From Galbitalea sp036271875 (lineage in GTDB: Bacteria > Actinomycetota > Actinomycetes > Actinomycetales > Microbacteriaceae), in the NCBI GenBank assembly GCA_036271875.1, contig DATAZU010000011.1, positions 29,839 through 93,838 of the forward strand: a stretch of 64,000 nucleotides of DNA. Direction: 5' to 3'. The notes below the pieces were generated by a model. It searched no databases, was not told the DNA's origin, and was given only the letters and a program-made list of their open reading frames with translations. A program made the translations under genes and the position numbers. Positions 23,115 to 32,178 of the stretch are shown piece by piece; position 1 is the stretch's first letter; each line of letters begins with the position of its first letter.

Positions 23115-24596
23115 GTGGTTACCCGTCCGACGCCCCCCGCCCCGCGGCGTCCGCTGATCACCGATCTCGACCAATCGGGTCGCCGACCGGCCCGTAAACC
23201 GTCTGATCGCGGTCCCGGAAAGCCACCAAGCAAGCGCGGCCCTAAGGATGCGAGCCGCTCGCGCGTCATCCGTCGTCGCGTTATCGCAATCGTCGTAGTT
23301 GCCGTCCTGGTCCTGGTCGGCTACGTCGCGTTCAACTACGAGAGCTTCGTTGGCGGGATTACCCATGTCAACGCGATTCCAGGCGGCACCTCGGATGATC
23401 GCAATGAGAACATCCTGTTGGTCGGCGACGACCATCGACCGGCCGGAGCAACCGCGCAGCAACTTGCCGAACTCGGCACGACCCAGGATGGCGGCAGCCT
23501 CGACACGGACACGATCATGATCCTGCATGTGCCCGCGAACGGAGCTAATCCGACCCTGATCTCGATTCCGCGCGACTCCTGGGTCAATGTTCCGGGCGCT
23601 GGGATGCGCAAGATCAACGCTGCTTTCGCCATTGGTGCGGCAAAGGGCGGCGACAGCGGCGGCGCACAACTGCTCATCCAGGTTGTGCAGAATCTCACCG
23701 GCCTGACCATCGACCACTACGTTCGCATCTCGCTTCTTGGTTTTTACAACGTGGTCAACGCTCTCGGGCCGGTTCCGGTCTGTATTTTGCATGCGGTGGA
23801 TGACCCGTATTCCGGTCTCCGTCTGCCAGCGGGCTACACCACGCTGGACGCGAGTCAGGCGCTCGCGTTCGTCCGGCAGCGTCACGGTCTGCCCGCCGGC
23901 GACCTCGATCGGGTCATTCGCCAGCAGTACTTCCTATCTATTGAGGCACGGCAGATCCTCAACGCGGGCACGCTGCTGAATCCGGTGAAACTGCACAACG
24001 TCATCACTGCCGTCAGCTCGTCGATTCAGACGGACCCCGACCTGAACATGCTCAATCTCGCGGCGCAGGTGAAGAGTTTTGGCGGGAACCTGCATTCCGC
24101 GACCATCCCGATTACGGGCACGCCCACGATCGATGTGAACGGAATACCGGTGTCGATCGTGCAGGTCAACACGGCGGCGATGCCCGCATTCATCGCCTCG
24201 ATCACGAACCTGAAGACCTCGACGGGAACGCCCGTGAAGCCGTCCAAGATCACCCTCACCGTGCTCAACGGCAGCGGAGTGAACGGAGCGGCGGGAGCGG
24301 CGACCACCGCGCTGTCCAAGCTCGGATTCCATCTCGGAACGCCGCAGACCGCGAGCATCCAGCCGAAAACGACGGTCAACTACCCGGCGGCGGATGCTGC
24401 TGCCGCAAAGGTCGTCGCAGGCTACTTCCCCGGTGCAGTACTCGTCGCGTCGACGAGCGTCAGCCAGGTGCAGGTCGTCCTCGGCTCGGATCACATCGCG
24501 GTCAACGCCGAAGCGGGCGCGGCGGCGAGCTCTCCGACACCCACCTCCACCAAAGCACCGACGAGCACATACGACAGCAAGTCCTGCGTGGACTAG
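23115..24596 (+). CDS. LytR-CpsA-Psr (LCP) family cell-wall glycopolymer ligase
   Basis: A protein of about 493 residues. A basic, Pro-rich cytoplasmic head of about 55 residues is followed by one membrane anchor (VIAIVVVAVLVLVGYVAF). The LCP domain (about 95-300) shows NILLVGDDHR, DTDTIMILHV, ISIPRDSWVNV, RKINAAFA and FVRQRHGLPAGDLDRVIRQQ, the conserved Arg/Asp set that binds polyprenyl pyrophosphate. A LytR_C domain (VLNGSGVNGAAG, about 395-475) and a Ser/Thr/Pro tail ending in Cys-Val-Asp follow. It attaches glycopolymers to peptidoglycan outside the membrane. The start is GTG with TATTCT five bases upstream. Confidence 0.92.
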   Translation: MVTRPTPPAPRRPLITDLDQSGRRPARKPSDRGPGKPPSKRGPKDASRSRVIRRRVIAIVVVAVLVLVGYVAFNYESFVGGITHVNAIPGGTSDDRNENILLVGDDHRPAGATAQQLAELGTTQDGGSLDTDTIMILHVPANGANPTLISIPRDSWVNVPGAGMRKINAAFAIGAAKGGDSGGAQLLIQVVQNLTGLTIDHYVRISLLGFYNVVNALGPVPVCILHAVDDPYSGLRLPAGYTTLDASQALAFVRQRHGLPAGDLDRVIRQQYFLSIEARQILNAGTLLNPVKLHNVITAVSSSIQTDPDLNMLNLAAQVKSFGGNLHSATIPITGTPTIDVNGIPVSIVQVNTAAMPAFIASITNLKTSTGTPVKPSKITLTVLNGSGVNGAAGAATTALSKLGFHLGTPQTASIQPKTTVNYPAADAAAAKVVAGYFPGAVLVASTSVSQVQVVLGSDHIAVNAEAGAAASSPTPTSTKAPTSTYDSKSCVD

Positions 24597-24601
24597 TCGC
24601 G

Positions 24602-25096
24602 CTAGTTCGCGGGAAGCAGTTCGCTCGTGAAATTGTCGAGACGGGCGAGCAGTCCCGAGGTGCGATCTTCGACGACCTCGGTCGGCCGCGGCTGGAGATC
24701 CGACGGCGGCGGAACGATCCGAATGATCGTCGAGCAGGCCAGGTCGGAGCAAATGTACGTGCCGATCGTGTTCCCGTCGCGCCCCGCCTGCCCGGCCTTG
24801 GGCACGGTGAACAGCGAAACCTGACTACCGGGCTGATGCGTGCGGCAGAGCGAGCACATCGCCGAGATACCGCGCGACATCGTGGATGATGCTGACCGCA
24901 GGATCATGCCAAACGGCTTGCCCTCGCGCCAATAGACGATGTACCCGCGCTGCGCGAACGTCGGGTCGAGCCAGCCGAGATACTCGCGCTCTTCCCAGAC
25001 CGTTTCGTGCAGGCCGGGAAGCGGCATCCGTGCGATTGCCTCGGCCGGGGCGTTCACGAAGGATGCCCGGATCTGCTCCTCGGTCAGCGGCCGCAC
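24602..25096 (-). CDS. FBP-type elongation factor G-binding protein
   Basis: A protein of about 164 residues with the C-terminal treble-clef zinc finger of the FBP/EF-G-binding family: CSLC near residue 83 and CSDLACS near 120 supply the Cys ligands. The N-terminal part is helical (LTEEQIRASFVNAPAEAI), followed by EREYLGWLDP. By homology to FusB-like proteins it would bind EF-G on the ribosome, and in some species it gives fusidic acid tolerance. The GTG start has GGGGAG upstream and lies 22 bp after the aldo/keto reductase stop, so the two genes form an operon. Confidence 0.88.
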   Translation of the reverse strand: MRPLTEEQIRASFVNAPAEAIARMPLPGLHETVWEEREYLGWLDPTFAQRGYIVYWREGKPFGMILRSASSTMSRGISAMCSLCRTHQPGSQVSLFTVPKAGQAGRDGNTIGTYICSDLACSTIIRIVPPPSDLQPRPTEVVEDRTSGLLARLDNFTSELLPAN

Positions 25097-25118
25097 TCGC
25101 GCTCCCCGGTCAGCACAC

Positions 25119-26099
25119 TCAAAAGCCCTCGATTGCATGAGGAACGTAGTGTTCATCGAGTTGGGACAGCTCGGCTTCGGTCAGCGTGAGCTCAACGGCG
25201 GCCGCGGCATCCACGAGGTGGTTCGTCTTGGTCGCACCCACGATCGGTGCTGTTACCGCATCCTGCTGCGCCACCCAGGCCAGCGCGACCTGCGCGCGCG
25301 GCACCCCTCGGGCCGCGGCAACGGCGGCAACCGCATCCACGATCTTTCGGTCAGAGTCTTCGGTCTGTCGGTACAGCGTGTTGCCGAACGTGTCCGTCTC
25401 GCTTCGTCCGCTGCCCGCGTCATCCCAATCGCGAGTCAATCTTCCGCGCGCGAGCGGGCTCCACGGGATCGCGCCAACACCGCTCTCCAGGCAATACGGA
25501 TGCATCTCCCGCTCTTCCTCGCGGTTGAGCAGGTTGTACTGGTCCTGCATCGAGATGAAACGGGTCCAGCCGTTCAGGTCTGCTGCGTGCTGCATCGCCG
25601 CGAACTGCCATGCGTACATGGAAGAGGCGCCGAGGTAGCGCGCTTTGCCCGCCCTCACGATGTCGTGCAGAGCCTCCATCGTCTCCTCGACGGGCACGTC
25701 CGGGTCGAATCGATGGATCTGGTACAGGTCGATGTAGTCGGTGCCGAGTCGCGTAAGCGACGCGTCGACCTCGTTCATGATGGCCTTTCGCGACAAGCCG
25801 CGCCCATATGGTCCCGGCCGCATCTCGCCATGCACCTTGGTCGCGATGACGACATCCTCGCGACTTGCGAACTCGCGCAGCAGCGTGCCGGTGATTTCCT
25901 CGCTGCTGCCGAGCGAATAGACGTTCGCGGTGTCGAAGGTCGTGATACCGAGTTCGATGGCCTGGCGAAAAAACGGGCGACTATCGTCGAGCCCGACGCT
26001 CCACGGGTGATTGCCCCGATCGGGATCACCGTACGACATGCAGCCAAGAATCACAGCCGAGACTTCGAGTCCGCTGCTCCCAAGGAATCGAGTTTCCAT
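25119..26099 (-). CDS. Aldo/keto reductase
   Basis: A 326-residue NADPH-dependent aldo/keto reductase of the YajO/Tas-like type: start METRFLGSSGLEVSAVILGC, catalytic Asp and Tyr in TTFDTANVYSLGSSEEI (about 53-69), Lys in IATKVHG (about 86) and His in LYQIHRFDP (about 127). The C-terminal NADPH contacts are PIVGATKTNHL. Substrate unknown. TAGGCT lies exactly 6 nt before the ATG. The divergent methyltransferase has its own -10 candidate 13 bp further on, so the two promoters are back to back. Confidence 0.92.
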   Translation of the reverse strand: METRFLGSSGLEVSAVILGCMSYGDPDRGNHPWSVGLDDSRPFFRQAIELGITTFDTANVYSLGSSEEITGTLLREFASREDVVIATKVHGEMRPGPYGRGLSRKAIMNEVDASLTRLGTDYIDLYQIHRFDPDVPVEETMEALHDIVRAGKARYLGASSMYAWQFAAMQHAADLNGWTRFISMQDQYNLLNREEEREMHPYCLESGVGAIPWSPLARGRLTRDWDDAGSGRSETDTFGNTLYRQTEDSDRKIVDAVAAVAAARGVPRAQVALAWVAQQDAVTAPIVGATKTNHLVDAAAAVELTLTEAELSQLDEHYVPHAIEGF

Positions 26100-26131
26100 G
26101 TCTCCAGCCTAGACACGATTGAATTGCGTAC

Positions 26132-27625
26132 ATGGATGTGCGCACGGAGGCAATTGCGCGGCTGCGATCCGATCTCGCCGCGGCGCGTTTCACGGTCGCG
26201 CACCTTGAAGAACTGTGGGGAGCGGATGCGGCTGCCGCGCTGGGGCGCGGACATCGAGTTCCCGCTGTGCGGGCGCTCGACCGAATTTCCGGGTTCGATG
26301 CAGCCGGAAGTCTTGCCCGGGCGTTCGTGCTCGGCCTGCCCGCGCGACCGGATGACCTCGAACGGGCATTGCCGACCCTTGGCCTGGCGGGAGCCATCGA
26401 GCTTGGCCTTCTCGACGAATCGGGCGCGGGCCTGATCGATCTGCGCCCATACGCGTTCAGCGACAGATGGGGTGTCGCGGAATGGTGGATCGCGAGTGAC
26501 CTCGGCGAACTCGCGCTCGGTCGCCCGCTCCCCGAAAACCACGTTCTCGGCGTCGGGGGAGCGTCCCTCACACTTAGCGGACTGCAGGTGCAGCGGTCCA
26601 GTCGCCGTGCACTTGACCTGGGAACGGGATGCGGCATCCAGGCGATGCACGCCAGCCGCCATACCGGACGAGTGATCGCGACCGACATCTCTCCTCGAGC
26701 GCTCGAGCTCGCGGCGTTCAACGCCGAGCTCAACGGCATTCGGTCGATTGAGTTTCGGCTTGGCAGCCTCTACCAGCCCGTCGCGGACGAGAAATTCGAC
26801 CTCATCGTCTCGAACCCGCCTTTCGTGATCACTCCGCGGCGGGATGGCGTCCCGACCTACGAATACCGCGACGGCGGACTCGTCGGTGACGCGATCGTCG
26901 CCGAGGTCGTCGCCGGCGCTGGTGAGCACCTCGAGCCCGGCGGCATCGCCCAGCTGCTCGGAAACTGGGAGTATCGCACGCACGAGAACGGCCTCGATCG
27001 CGTTGGCGGATGGATCGACGCGGCCGAACTCGATGGCTGGGTCGTGGAGCGCGAGGTGCAGGATCCGGCGCTCTACGCGCAGACCTGGATTCGCGACGGC
27101 GGCACCCGGGCCGGTGCCGGGTTCGACGCACTCGAGGGTGCCTGGCTCGACGATTTCGGCGCGCGCGGCGTGACGGCAATCGGGTTCGGATACGTGACGC
27201 TTCGCAAGCCGCCGGCCGGGCGAACCCTCCGCCGTCTCGAGAGCCTCGACGGGCCGGTCGCGGGCGGTCTCGGTGAACACATTGATGCGACCCTCGCCGC
27301 GCATGACTGGCAGGCGTCCCTCGACGACGCCGACCTTGCCCGAACGAAGCTGACCGTCGCGCCCGATGTCACGGAGGAACGACACTACTGGCCGGGCGAC
27401 GAACATCCCGCGGTGATGAATCTTCGCCAGGGCGGCGGATTCGCCCGAAGTTATCCTCTCGGGACGGCGCTCGCCGCGGTGGTCGGCGCGTGCGACGGCG
27501 AACTGAGCATCGGAGCCATCTGCGCCGCGGTTTCCGAACTGCTTGAGGTGGATGAGCGGGCGGTGCTCGACGAGGTGCTGCCCAGCATCCGCGAGTTTCT
27601 CACGGTGGGAATTCTCAGGCGGTAG
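26132..27625 (+). CDS. Class I SAM-dependent methyltransferase with actinobacterial N-terminal extension
   Basis: A 497-residue protein. The central Rossmann methyltransferase domain (about 145-310) has motif I ALDLGTGCGIQAMHASRH, motif II VIATDISPRALELA and the catalytic NPPF motif (DLIVSNPPFVI), which is typical of N6-adenine or N5-glutamine methyltransferases such as PrmC and RsmC/TrmN6 relatives. The first 140 residues resemble an auxiliary DUF7059-like domain, and the C-terminus is a further 150 residues of unknown fold. The substrate is probably rRNA, tRNA or a protein Gln. It overlaps the convergent MFS gene by 11 bp. Confidence 0.82.
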   Translation: MDVRTEAIARLRSDLAAARFTVAHLEELWGADAAAALGRGHRVPAVRALDRISGFDAAGSLARAFVLGLPARPDDLERALPTLGLAGAIELGLLDESGAGLIDLRPYAFSDRWGVAEWWIASDLGELALGRPLPENHVLGVGGASLTLSGLQVQRSSRRALDLGTGCGIQAMHASRHTGRVIATDISPRALELAAFNAELNGIRSIEFRLGSLYQPVADEKFDLIVSNPPFVITPRRDGVPTYEYRDGGLVGDAIVAEVVAGAGEHLEPGGIAQLLGNWEYRTHENGLDRVGGWIDAAELDGWVVEREVQDPALYAQTWIRDGGTRAGAGFDALEGAWLDDFGARGVTAIGFGYVTLRKPPAGRTLRRLESLDGPVAGGLGEHIDATLAAHDWQASLDDADLARTKLTVAPDVTEERHYWPGDEHPAVMNLRQGGGFARSYPLGTALAAVVGACDGELSIGAICAAVSELLEVDERAVLDEVLPSIREFLTVGILRR

Positions 27626-28979
27626 TTCCCTCGACGAGCCCCTCGCCCGACTGCACCCGCCGAATGATCGAAATGCGCGGCGATCCGCGATTGATGGAGA
27701 CCCGGATCCTCAGCTGGTGGCGTCGCGCGAGGTGGATGGCAATCGCGATCGCCGCGATCGCCGGAACGAGCCCTGACACGGCCAACCCGACGGACGGTCC
27801 CCAGGTCGACACGATCCAGCCCATCATGGGGCCGCCAATGGCCTGACCGCCGAGTTGCACGAGCACGTACAGCGCCATGACCCGACCGCGAATACCGAGG
27901 TTGGACGACATCTGGACAAGCGAGTTCGCCGCCGTGATGAACAGCAGGGAGAACAGGCCGATGGAGACGAGATCGGCCGAGAACGCGAGTTCGGTTGGCA
28001 TGATCGCTCCGAGCGCCTGGAGCAGCCCCCACGCCACGGCCATGATCAGCACCGTCCGCAGTCGAACCGCCCTGCGCCTCGTCGACAGCAGCGCGCCGGT
28101 GAATGCTCCGGCAGCAATCAGGGTGTTGAACAGGCCATAGCCGGATGGGCCAACCTTGAAGACGCTGTTTGCGTATGAGGTAAGGATGACGGGTGTGGTC
28201 AGGGCGAACAGGGACAACAGGGTGAGGACAACAATGGTCCAGAAGATCGGCGGTTTTCGCACGACGTATGCCAGCCCCTGTTTCAGCTGGCCTTTCGCGC
28301 GTGGCACGGGCGCACTCTTGAACAGCTTCGACTTGTTCAGCGCTGCAAGGGTCGCAACGGTGACGAAACAGGTGACCGAGTTGATGGCGAACGCCCAGCC
28401 GGCACCTACGGCATCCAGAAGGAATCCCGCGACGGCGGGACCGATGAGGCCACCCAGCTGGAAGATCGACGAGTTGATGCTGATGGCGTTGCGAAGGTAT
28501 CGCGCACCAACAAGTTCGTTTGAGAAGACCTGGCGTGTGGGGTTGTCGACCACGACAACACATCCGACGACGAACGCGATGACCCAGATTTCCCAGACCT
28601 GCACAACGCCGGCGAGGGTGAGGATGGCGAGCAGCGCAGCGAAGGCGCCGATCACGCCCTGCGTCATCATCAGCAGCATCCGTTTGGAGTACCGGTCGAC
28701 GAGCAGCCCGCCCCAGAGTCCGAAGACCAGCATCGGGGTGAACTGCGCGGCGACCGTGATGCCGACGGCTGTCACGCTGTGTGACAGCGTGAGGACGAGC
28801 CAGTCCTGGGCGATGCGCTGCATCCAGGTACCGGACATCGCGAGGATGTTCGAGATGGCGAACAACCGGAAATTGGGAACGCGAAGCGAACTGAAGGTTT
28901 CACTCCAGCGCGGCCGGGTGGTGATGACTGGCATCGGTTCGGTCGGCGGATAGGCGGACGAGGTTCCGGCGGAAGTCAC
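27615..28979 (-). CDS. MFS transporter (MFS_3/EntS-like exporter)
   Basis: A 454-residue, 12-helix exporter of the MFS_3 group: NFRLFAISNILAMSGTWMQRIAQDWLVLTL-type TM1 region (seen in parts), VVVDNPTRQVFSNELVG between TM4 and TM5, and INSSIFQLGGLIGPAVAG in TM5, the motif C-like element of exporters. It may export a siderophore, drug or metabolite. I prefer the GTG at 28979, with AGGA five bases upstream; an ATG at 29069 is the alternative but lies inside the putative LysR operator. It is divergent from the LysR gene, its likely regulator. Confidence 0.85.
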   Translation of the reverse strand: MTSAGTSSAYPPTEPMPVITTRPRWSETFSSLRVPNFRLFAISNILAMSGTWMQRIAQDWLVLTLSHSVTAVGITVAAQFTPMLVFGLWGGLLVDRYSKRMLLMMTQGVIGAFAALLAILTLAGVVQVWEIWVIAFVVGCVVVVDNPTRQVFSNELVGARYLRNAISINSSIFQLGGLIGPAVAGFLLDAVGAGWAFAINSVTCFVTVATLAALNKSKLFKSAPVPRAKGQLKQGLAYVVRKPPIFWTIVVLTLLSLFALTTPVILTSYANSVFKVGPSGYGLFNTLIAAGAFTGALLSTRRRAVRLRTVLIMAVAWGLLQALGAIMPTELAFSADLVSIGLFSLLFITAANSLVQMSSNLGIRGRVMALYVLVQLGGQAIGGPMMGWIVSTWGPSVGLAVSGLVPAIAAIAIAIHLARRHQLRIRVSINRGSPRISIIRRVQSGEGLVEGTTA

Positions 28980-29066
28980 AGGGGTCCTGAAGTCAAGCGG
29001 ACGGTGGTTGGTTTCAACGTTACGCGCGCCGGATCCATTCTCGGAGTAAATTGAACCTATATCTGT

Positions 29067-29083
29067 CATTGCTAAACGTAATG
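29067..29083. promoter_or_regulatory. Candidate LysR operator (T-N11-A type)
   Basis: CATT-N9-AATG, an interrupted palindrome containing the T-N11-A core of LysR-type sites, lies between the lysR gene and the divergent MFS gene. It is 26 bp from the LysR start. Position and form support a regulator binding site; binding is inferred. Confidence 0.5.
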
Positions 29084-29108
29084 ATTGGCCAAAAACAATC
29101 GAGGATGC

Positions 29109-29966
29109 ATGTTCGACCCGGTTCTTCTCAGGACGTTTCTCGCGGTCGCTGAGACTCGCAGCTTTACGGGCGCCGGCGTCGAACTCGGTCTCAGCCAGCC
29201 CACGGTGAGCCAGCACGTACGCAAGCTTGAGGATGCCGCCGGCCGGATGCTCATCTCCCGCGATACCCGCGATGTTCGGCTGACGGATAATGGCGAAGCG
29301 ATGGCCGGGTTCGCCCGCACGATCCTTGCGGCACAGGAGGTGGCGTCAAGCTACTTCTCCGGATCGGCCATGCGAGGTCGGCTCCGTTTCGGCGCGGGCG
29401 ACGACCTTGCGATCACGCAGCTGCCGCGCATCCTGAGGCACTTCCGCCAGCTCTACCCGCAGATCAATCTCGAGCTCACCGTCAGCCAGACCGGGCCGCT
29501 CATCCGTCGGCTGCGAAGCGGGCAACTCGACCTCATCTTCATCAAGTCGGCGCCGGACGAGAATCCGGATGGCGTGCGGGTGAGCCGGGACACCATGGTG
29601 TGGGTCGGCCACGAGAATACGCTTCTCGAGCAGGACCAGCCGGTTCCGGTCGTGGCATACCAGACGCCGAGCTTCAGTCGTCAGGTCGGAATCGAGGCGC
29701 TCGAGCAGGCCGGACGCACCTGGCGAATCACCTGCAACTCGCGCGAGGTGAGCGGCCTGCTCGCGGCTGTTCGCGCGGGTCTCGGCGTTGCGGTATTCCC
29801 AAACAGCCTCATCCCGGAGGACCTGGTCAAGGTCACAAACCGATTCGGACTTCCCGACCTGGGCGAGGTGGACTTCACTCTGCTGCGCAATCCGAGCGCG
29901 CCGGGCGATTCGACAGATGCGCTGATCTCGGCGATTCTCGGACGCGGTCTCGGCCGCGGTCAGTAG
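29109..29966 (+). CDS. LysR-type transcriptional regulator
   Basis: A 285-residue LysR-type regulator. The N-terminal helix-turn-helix is FLAVAETRSFTGAGVELGLS followed by QPTVSQHVRKLEDAAGRML (about residues 10-48). The effector domain starts near residue 90 (GRLRFGAGDDLAITQLPRIL) and has the usual two-lobe pattern ending GLGVAVFPNSLIP. The inducer is unknown. The ATG at 29109 follows GAGGATGC. The divergent MFS exporter is the likely target, and the downstream DUF3097 gene starts 10 bp after the stop. Confidence 0.92.
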   Translation: MFDPVLLRTFLAVAETRSFTGAGVELGLSQPTVSQHVRKLEDAAGRMLISRDTRDVRLTDNGEAMAGFARTILAAQEVASSYFSGSAMRGRLRFGAGDDLAITQLPRILRHFRQLYPQINLELTVSQTGPLIRRLRSGQLDLIFIKSAPDENPDGVRVSRDTMVWVGHENTLLEQDQPVPVVAYQTPSFSRQVGIEALEQAGRTWRITCNSREVSGLLAAVRAGLGVAVFPNSLIPEDLVKVTNRFGLPDLGEVDFTLLRNPSAPGDSTDALISAILGRGLGRGQ

Positions 29967-29976
29967 CGTCACTTCG

Positions 29977-30858
29977 GTGACTCCGATCGATCTGTTTGGC
30001 GCCGACGCGTACGGCAGTGATGTGCTCGCCGACTTCGGCCGACGCGCGCCCAGGGTTCAACCGACGGTCGTCGAGGCCGAACGCGGGTTGGTGGTCGAGG
30101 AGACGACCACGGGATTCGTGGGCGCCGTTGTTGGTTACGAGGGTCGATTGCTTCGCCTGGAAGACCGGCACGGGAGCATCCGTCTGTTCCCGATCGGGCC
30201 CGGATTCCTGATCGACGGCACGTCGGTCGCGTTGCGGCTGCCTGCCCCGCGACAGGCTCAGGGACCGCGAACTGGGCGCACGGCATCGGGATCGATGGCG
30301 GCGCCACTCGAGCGCGCGCGAACCGCTCGAGCGAGTCGCATCTTCGTCGAGGGTCGGCACGACGCTGAACTCGTCGAGAAGGTGTGGGGTGCTGACCTGC
30401 GCATTGAAGGGGTGGTGGTCGAGTATCTCGAGGGCGTGGATAACCTCGCCCAAGTCGTGCGCGACTTCGAGCCATCCACAGACCGACGTATGGGAATCCT
30501 GGTCGACCATCTGGTGCCGGGATCAAAGGAGAGCCGAATCGCGCAGGCGGTCACGTCGGGCAGGGAGGGCGAGTTTGTTCTCGTCGTCGGGCATCCGTTT
30601 ATTGATGTGTGGCAGGCGGTGAAGCCCTCGCGCGTCGGATTGACGCGCTGGCCGGAAATTCCTCGAAACGTCGAGTGGAAGCACGGCATCTGCGAGGCGC
30701 TGGGCTGGCCGCACGAGAGCCAGGCCGACGTTGCGCGGGCATGGCAGCAGATTCTCGGTCGCGTTGACAGCTACGCCGACCTCGAGCCGACCCTGCTCGG
30801 CCGGGTTGAACAACTCATCGACTTCGTCAGTGCGTCACCGGAGTATTTCGGGGGCTAA
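29977..30858 (+). CDS. DUF3097 family protein
   Basis: A 293-residue protein matching the actinobacterial DUF3097 family, seen in VVEAERGLVVEETTTGFVGA (about 30-49), FIDGTSVALR-like FLIDGTSVALRLPAP (about 76), SRIFVEGRHDAELVEKVWG (about 112) and GILVDHLVPGSKESRIA (about 165). The FVEGRHD and LVDHLVPGSKE stretches suggest a TOPRIM-like nucleotide or nucleic-acid domain (inference). TAGCGT lies 7 nt before the GTG start and overlaps the lysR stop, so a separate leaderless transcript is possible. Confidence 0.85.
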   Translation: MTPIDLFGADAYGSDVLADFGRRAPRVQPTVVEAERGLVVEETTTGFVGAVVGYEGRLLRLEDRHGSIRLFPIGPGFLIDGTSVALRLPAPRQAQGPRTGRTASGSMAAPLERARTARASRIFVEGRHDAELVEKVWGADLRIEGVVVEYLEGVDNLAQVVRDFEPSTDRRMGILVDHLVPGSKESRIAQAVTSGREGEFVLVVGHPFIDVWQAVKPSRVGLTRWPEIPRNVEWKHGICEALGWPHESQADVARAWQQILGRVDSYADLEPTLLGRVEQLIDFVSASPEYFGG

Positions 30859-30898
30859 CCCGATAGGCCTGGCCGAGGCGCGGGACAAGGCTTGAGTC

Positions 30899-31108
30899 AT
30901 GGCTCAACTCAGAAGACCAACCAACGGAAAAGTTATCGCGGGCGTGTGCGCGGGCATCGCCGATCGCTTCGGTATTTCGCACACACTCGTTCGCGTCATC
31001 GCGCTCGTCTCATGCCTGCTGCCCGGTCCGCAGTTCGTGCTCTACCTGATCCTCTGGATCGCGATCCCCGCCGAGGATGCCGTCACTGCGGGTAACTCGG
31101 GAAACTAG
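30899..31108 (+). CDS. PspC domain protein
   Basis: A 69-residue protein consisting of one PspC module: RPTNGKVIAGVCAGIADRFG followed by a membrane segment (LVRVIALVSCLLPGPQF, LYLILWIAIPAED). PspC domains sense envelope stress or anchor partners at the membrane. Here there are no psp neighbours, so the function is open. It lies 40 bp after DUF3097 and its end overlaps the convergent CorA gene by 4 bp. Confidence 0.88.
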   Translation: MAQLRRPTNGKVIAGVCAGIADRFGISHTLVRVIALVSCLLPGPQFVLYLILWIAIPAEDAVTAGNSGN

Positions 31109-32124
31109 ATCCAGCCGCGCTTCTTGAACGAGAGGTACAGCACGAAGCCGAGCACGAGCATGAGGCCGATCGCGAACGGGTAACCGTACTGCCAGTGCAG
31201 TTCGGGCATGTTCGTGAAGTTCATCCCGTAGATACTCGCGATGAGTGTCGGAGCGAACAGGATCGCCGCCCACGATGAGATCCGCTTAGTCTGCTCGCCC
31301 TGCGCGAGACTCGCCTCCGTCAGCGCCTTGACCTCGTCGTTCTGGCGCTGGCCGACGAGGGTCGCGTGCACCATGAGGGCGTTTTGCAGGAGCGTCCGGA
31401 ATCCATCGACGCGCTCGACCAGGGTGATGACGTGGTCCTCGACATCCCGGAGGCTGCGCCGCAGTTCGAGAGTTCGTTCGTCATCCTCGTCAAGGCGCTC
31501 GCGTAGCGTGGCGAGCATCCCGACCAGCGGTTGAGTCGCGCGCTGGAACGCGATGACTTCACTCGACAGCTCGTAGATCCGGCGCGAAACGTTCGCTTCC
31601 TCGTTGAACAGCTGGTCCTCGATCTCGTCGATGTCGTTCTCCAGTCCGCTGACCACGGGGGAGTATTCGTCGACGACCTGGTCGAGCACGGCGTACATGA
31701 TGGCGAGCGGGCCGATCGCGAGGAGTTTTGGATTCGCTTCGAGACGCTTTCGCACCCGTCCGAGATCGGGCGACTCTGCGTGCCGAATGGTGATGGCGAA
31801 GTCCGGTCCGATGAACATGTGGACCTCGCCGAACTCGACCTCCTCGGATGCGTCGAGGTAGCGAGCCGGCTGCAACACGATGAACTGCGTCGTGCCGTAG
31901 CGCTCGAGCTTCGGACGCTGATGACCGGCGAGCGTGTCTTCAACCGCCAGGTGGTGAAGGTCGAACTCGGTGGCAACCGACTGCACCTCAGCAGGAGTCG
32001 GTCGGTACATCCCGATCCACGCCATTCCGTGCTTCTCGCGAAGCAGTTCGTATGTGGCATCGAGCGAGTCGGGGATGGCGGCGCGTTCGCCATCGACGTA
32101 TACGGCGTTGTCCACAATCGGCAT
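31105..32124 (-). CDS. corA: CorA-family Mg2+/Co2+ channel
   Basis: A 339-residue CorA-type divalent cation channel. The long cytoplasmic domain is charged and coiled-coil-like in its second half. The C-terminus has two membrane helices, and the signature YGMNF ends the first (about residue 305). It forms pentamers that admit Mg2+ or Co2+. I prefer the ATG at 32124 because CAGACT lies exactly 6 nt upstream; the GTG six codons earlier (32142) would include that promoter element. It is divergent from the VIT operon. Confidence 0.93.
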   Translation of the reverse strand: MPIVDNAVYVDGERAAIPDSLDATYELLREKHGMAWIGMYRPTPAEVQSVATEFDLHHLAVEDTLAGHQRPKLERYGTTQFIVLQPARYLDASEEVEFGEVHMFIGPDFAITIRHAESPDLGRVRKRLEANPKLLAIGPLAIMYAVLDQVVDEYSPVVSGLENDIDEIEDQLFNEEANVSRRIYELSSEVIAFQRATQPLVGMLATLRERLDEDDERTLELRRSLRDVEDHVITLVERVDGFRTLLQNALMVHATLVGQRQNDEVKALTEASLAQGEQTKRISSWAAILFAPTLIASIYGMNFTNMPELHWQYGYPFAIGLMLVLGFVLYLSFKKRGWI

Positions 32125-32178
32125 GGGGCAAGTCTGACTCACACGGCCTCACGATCGGCTGCATGGCACACTGGACAC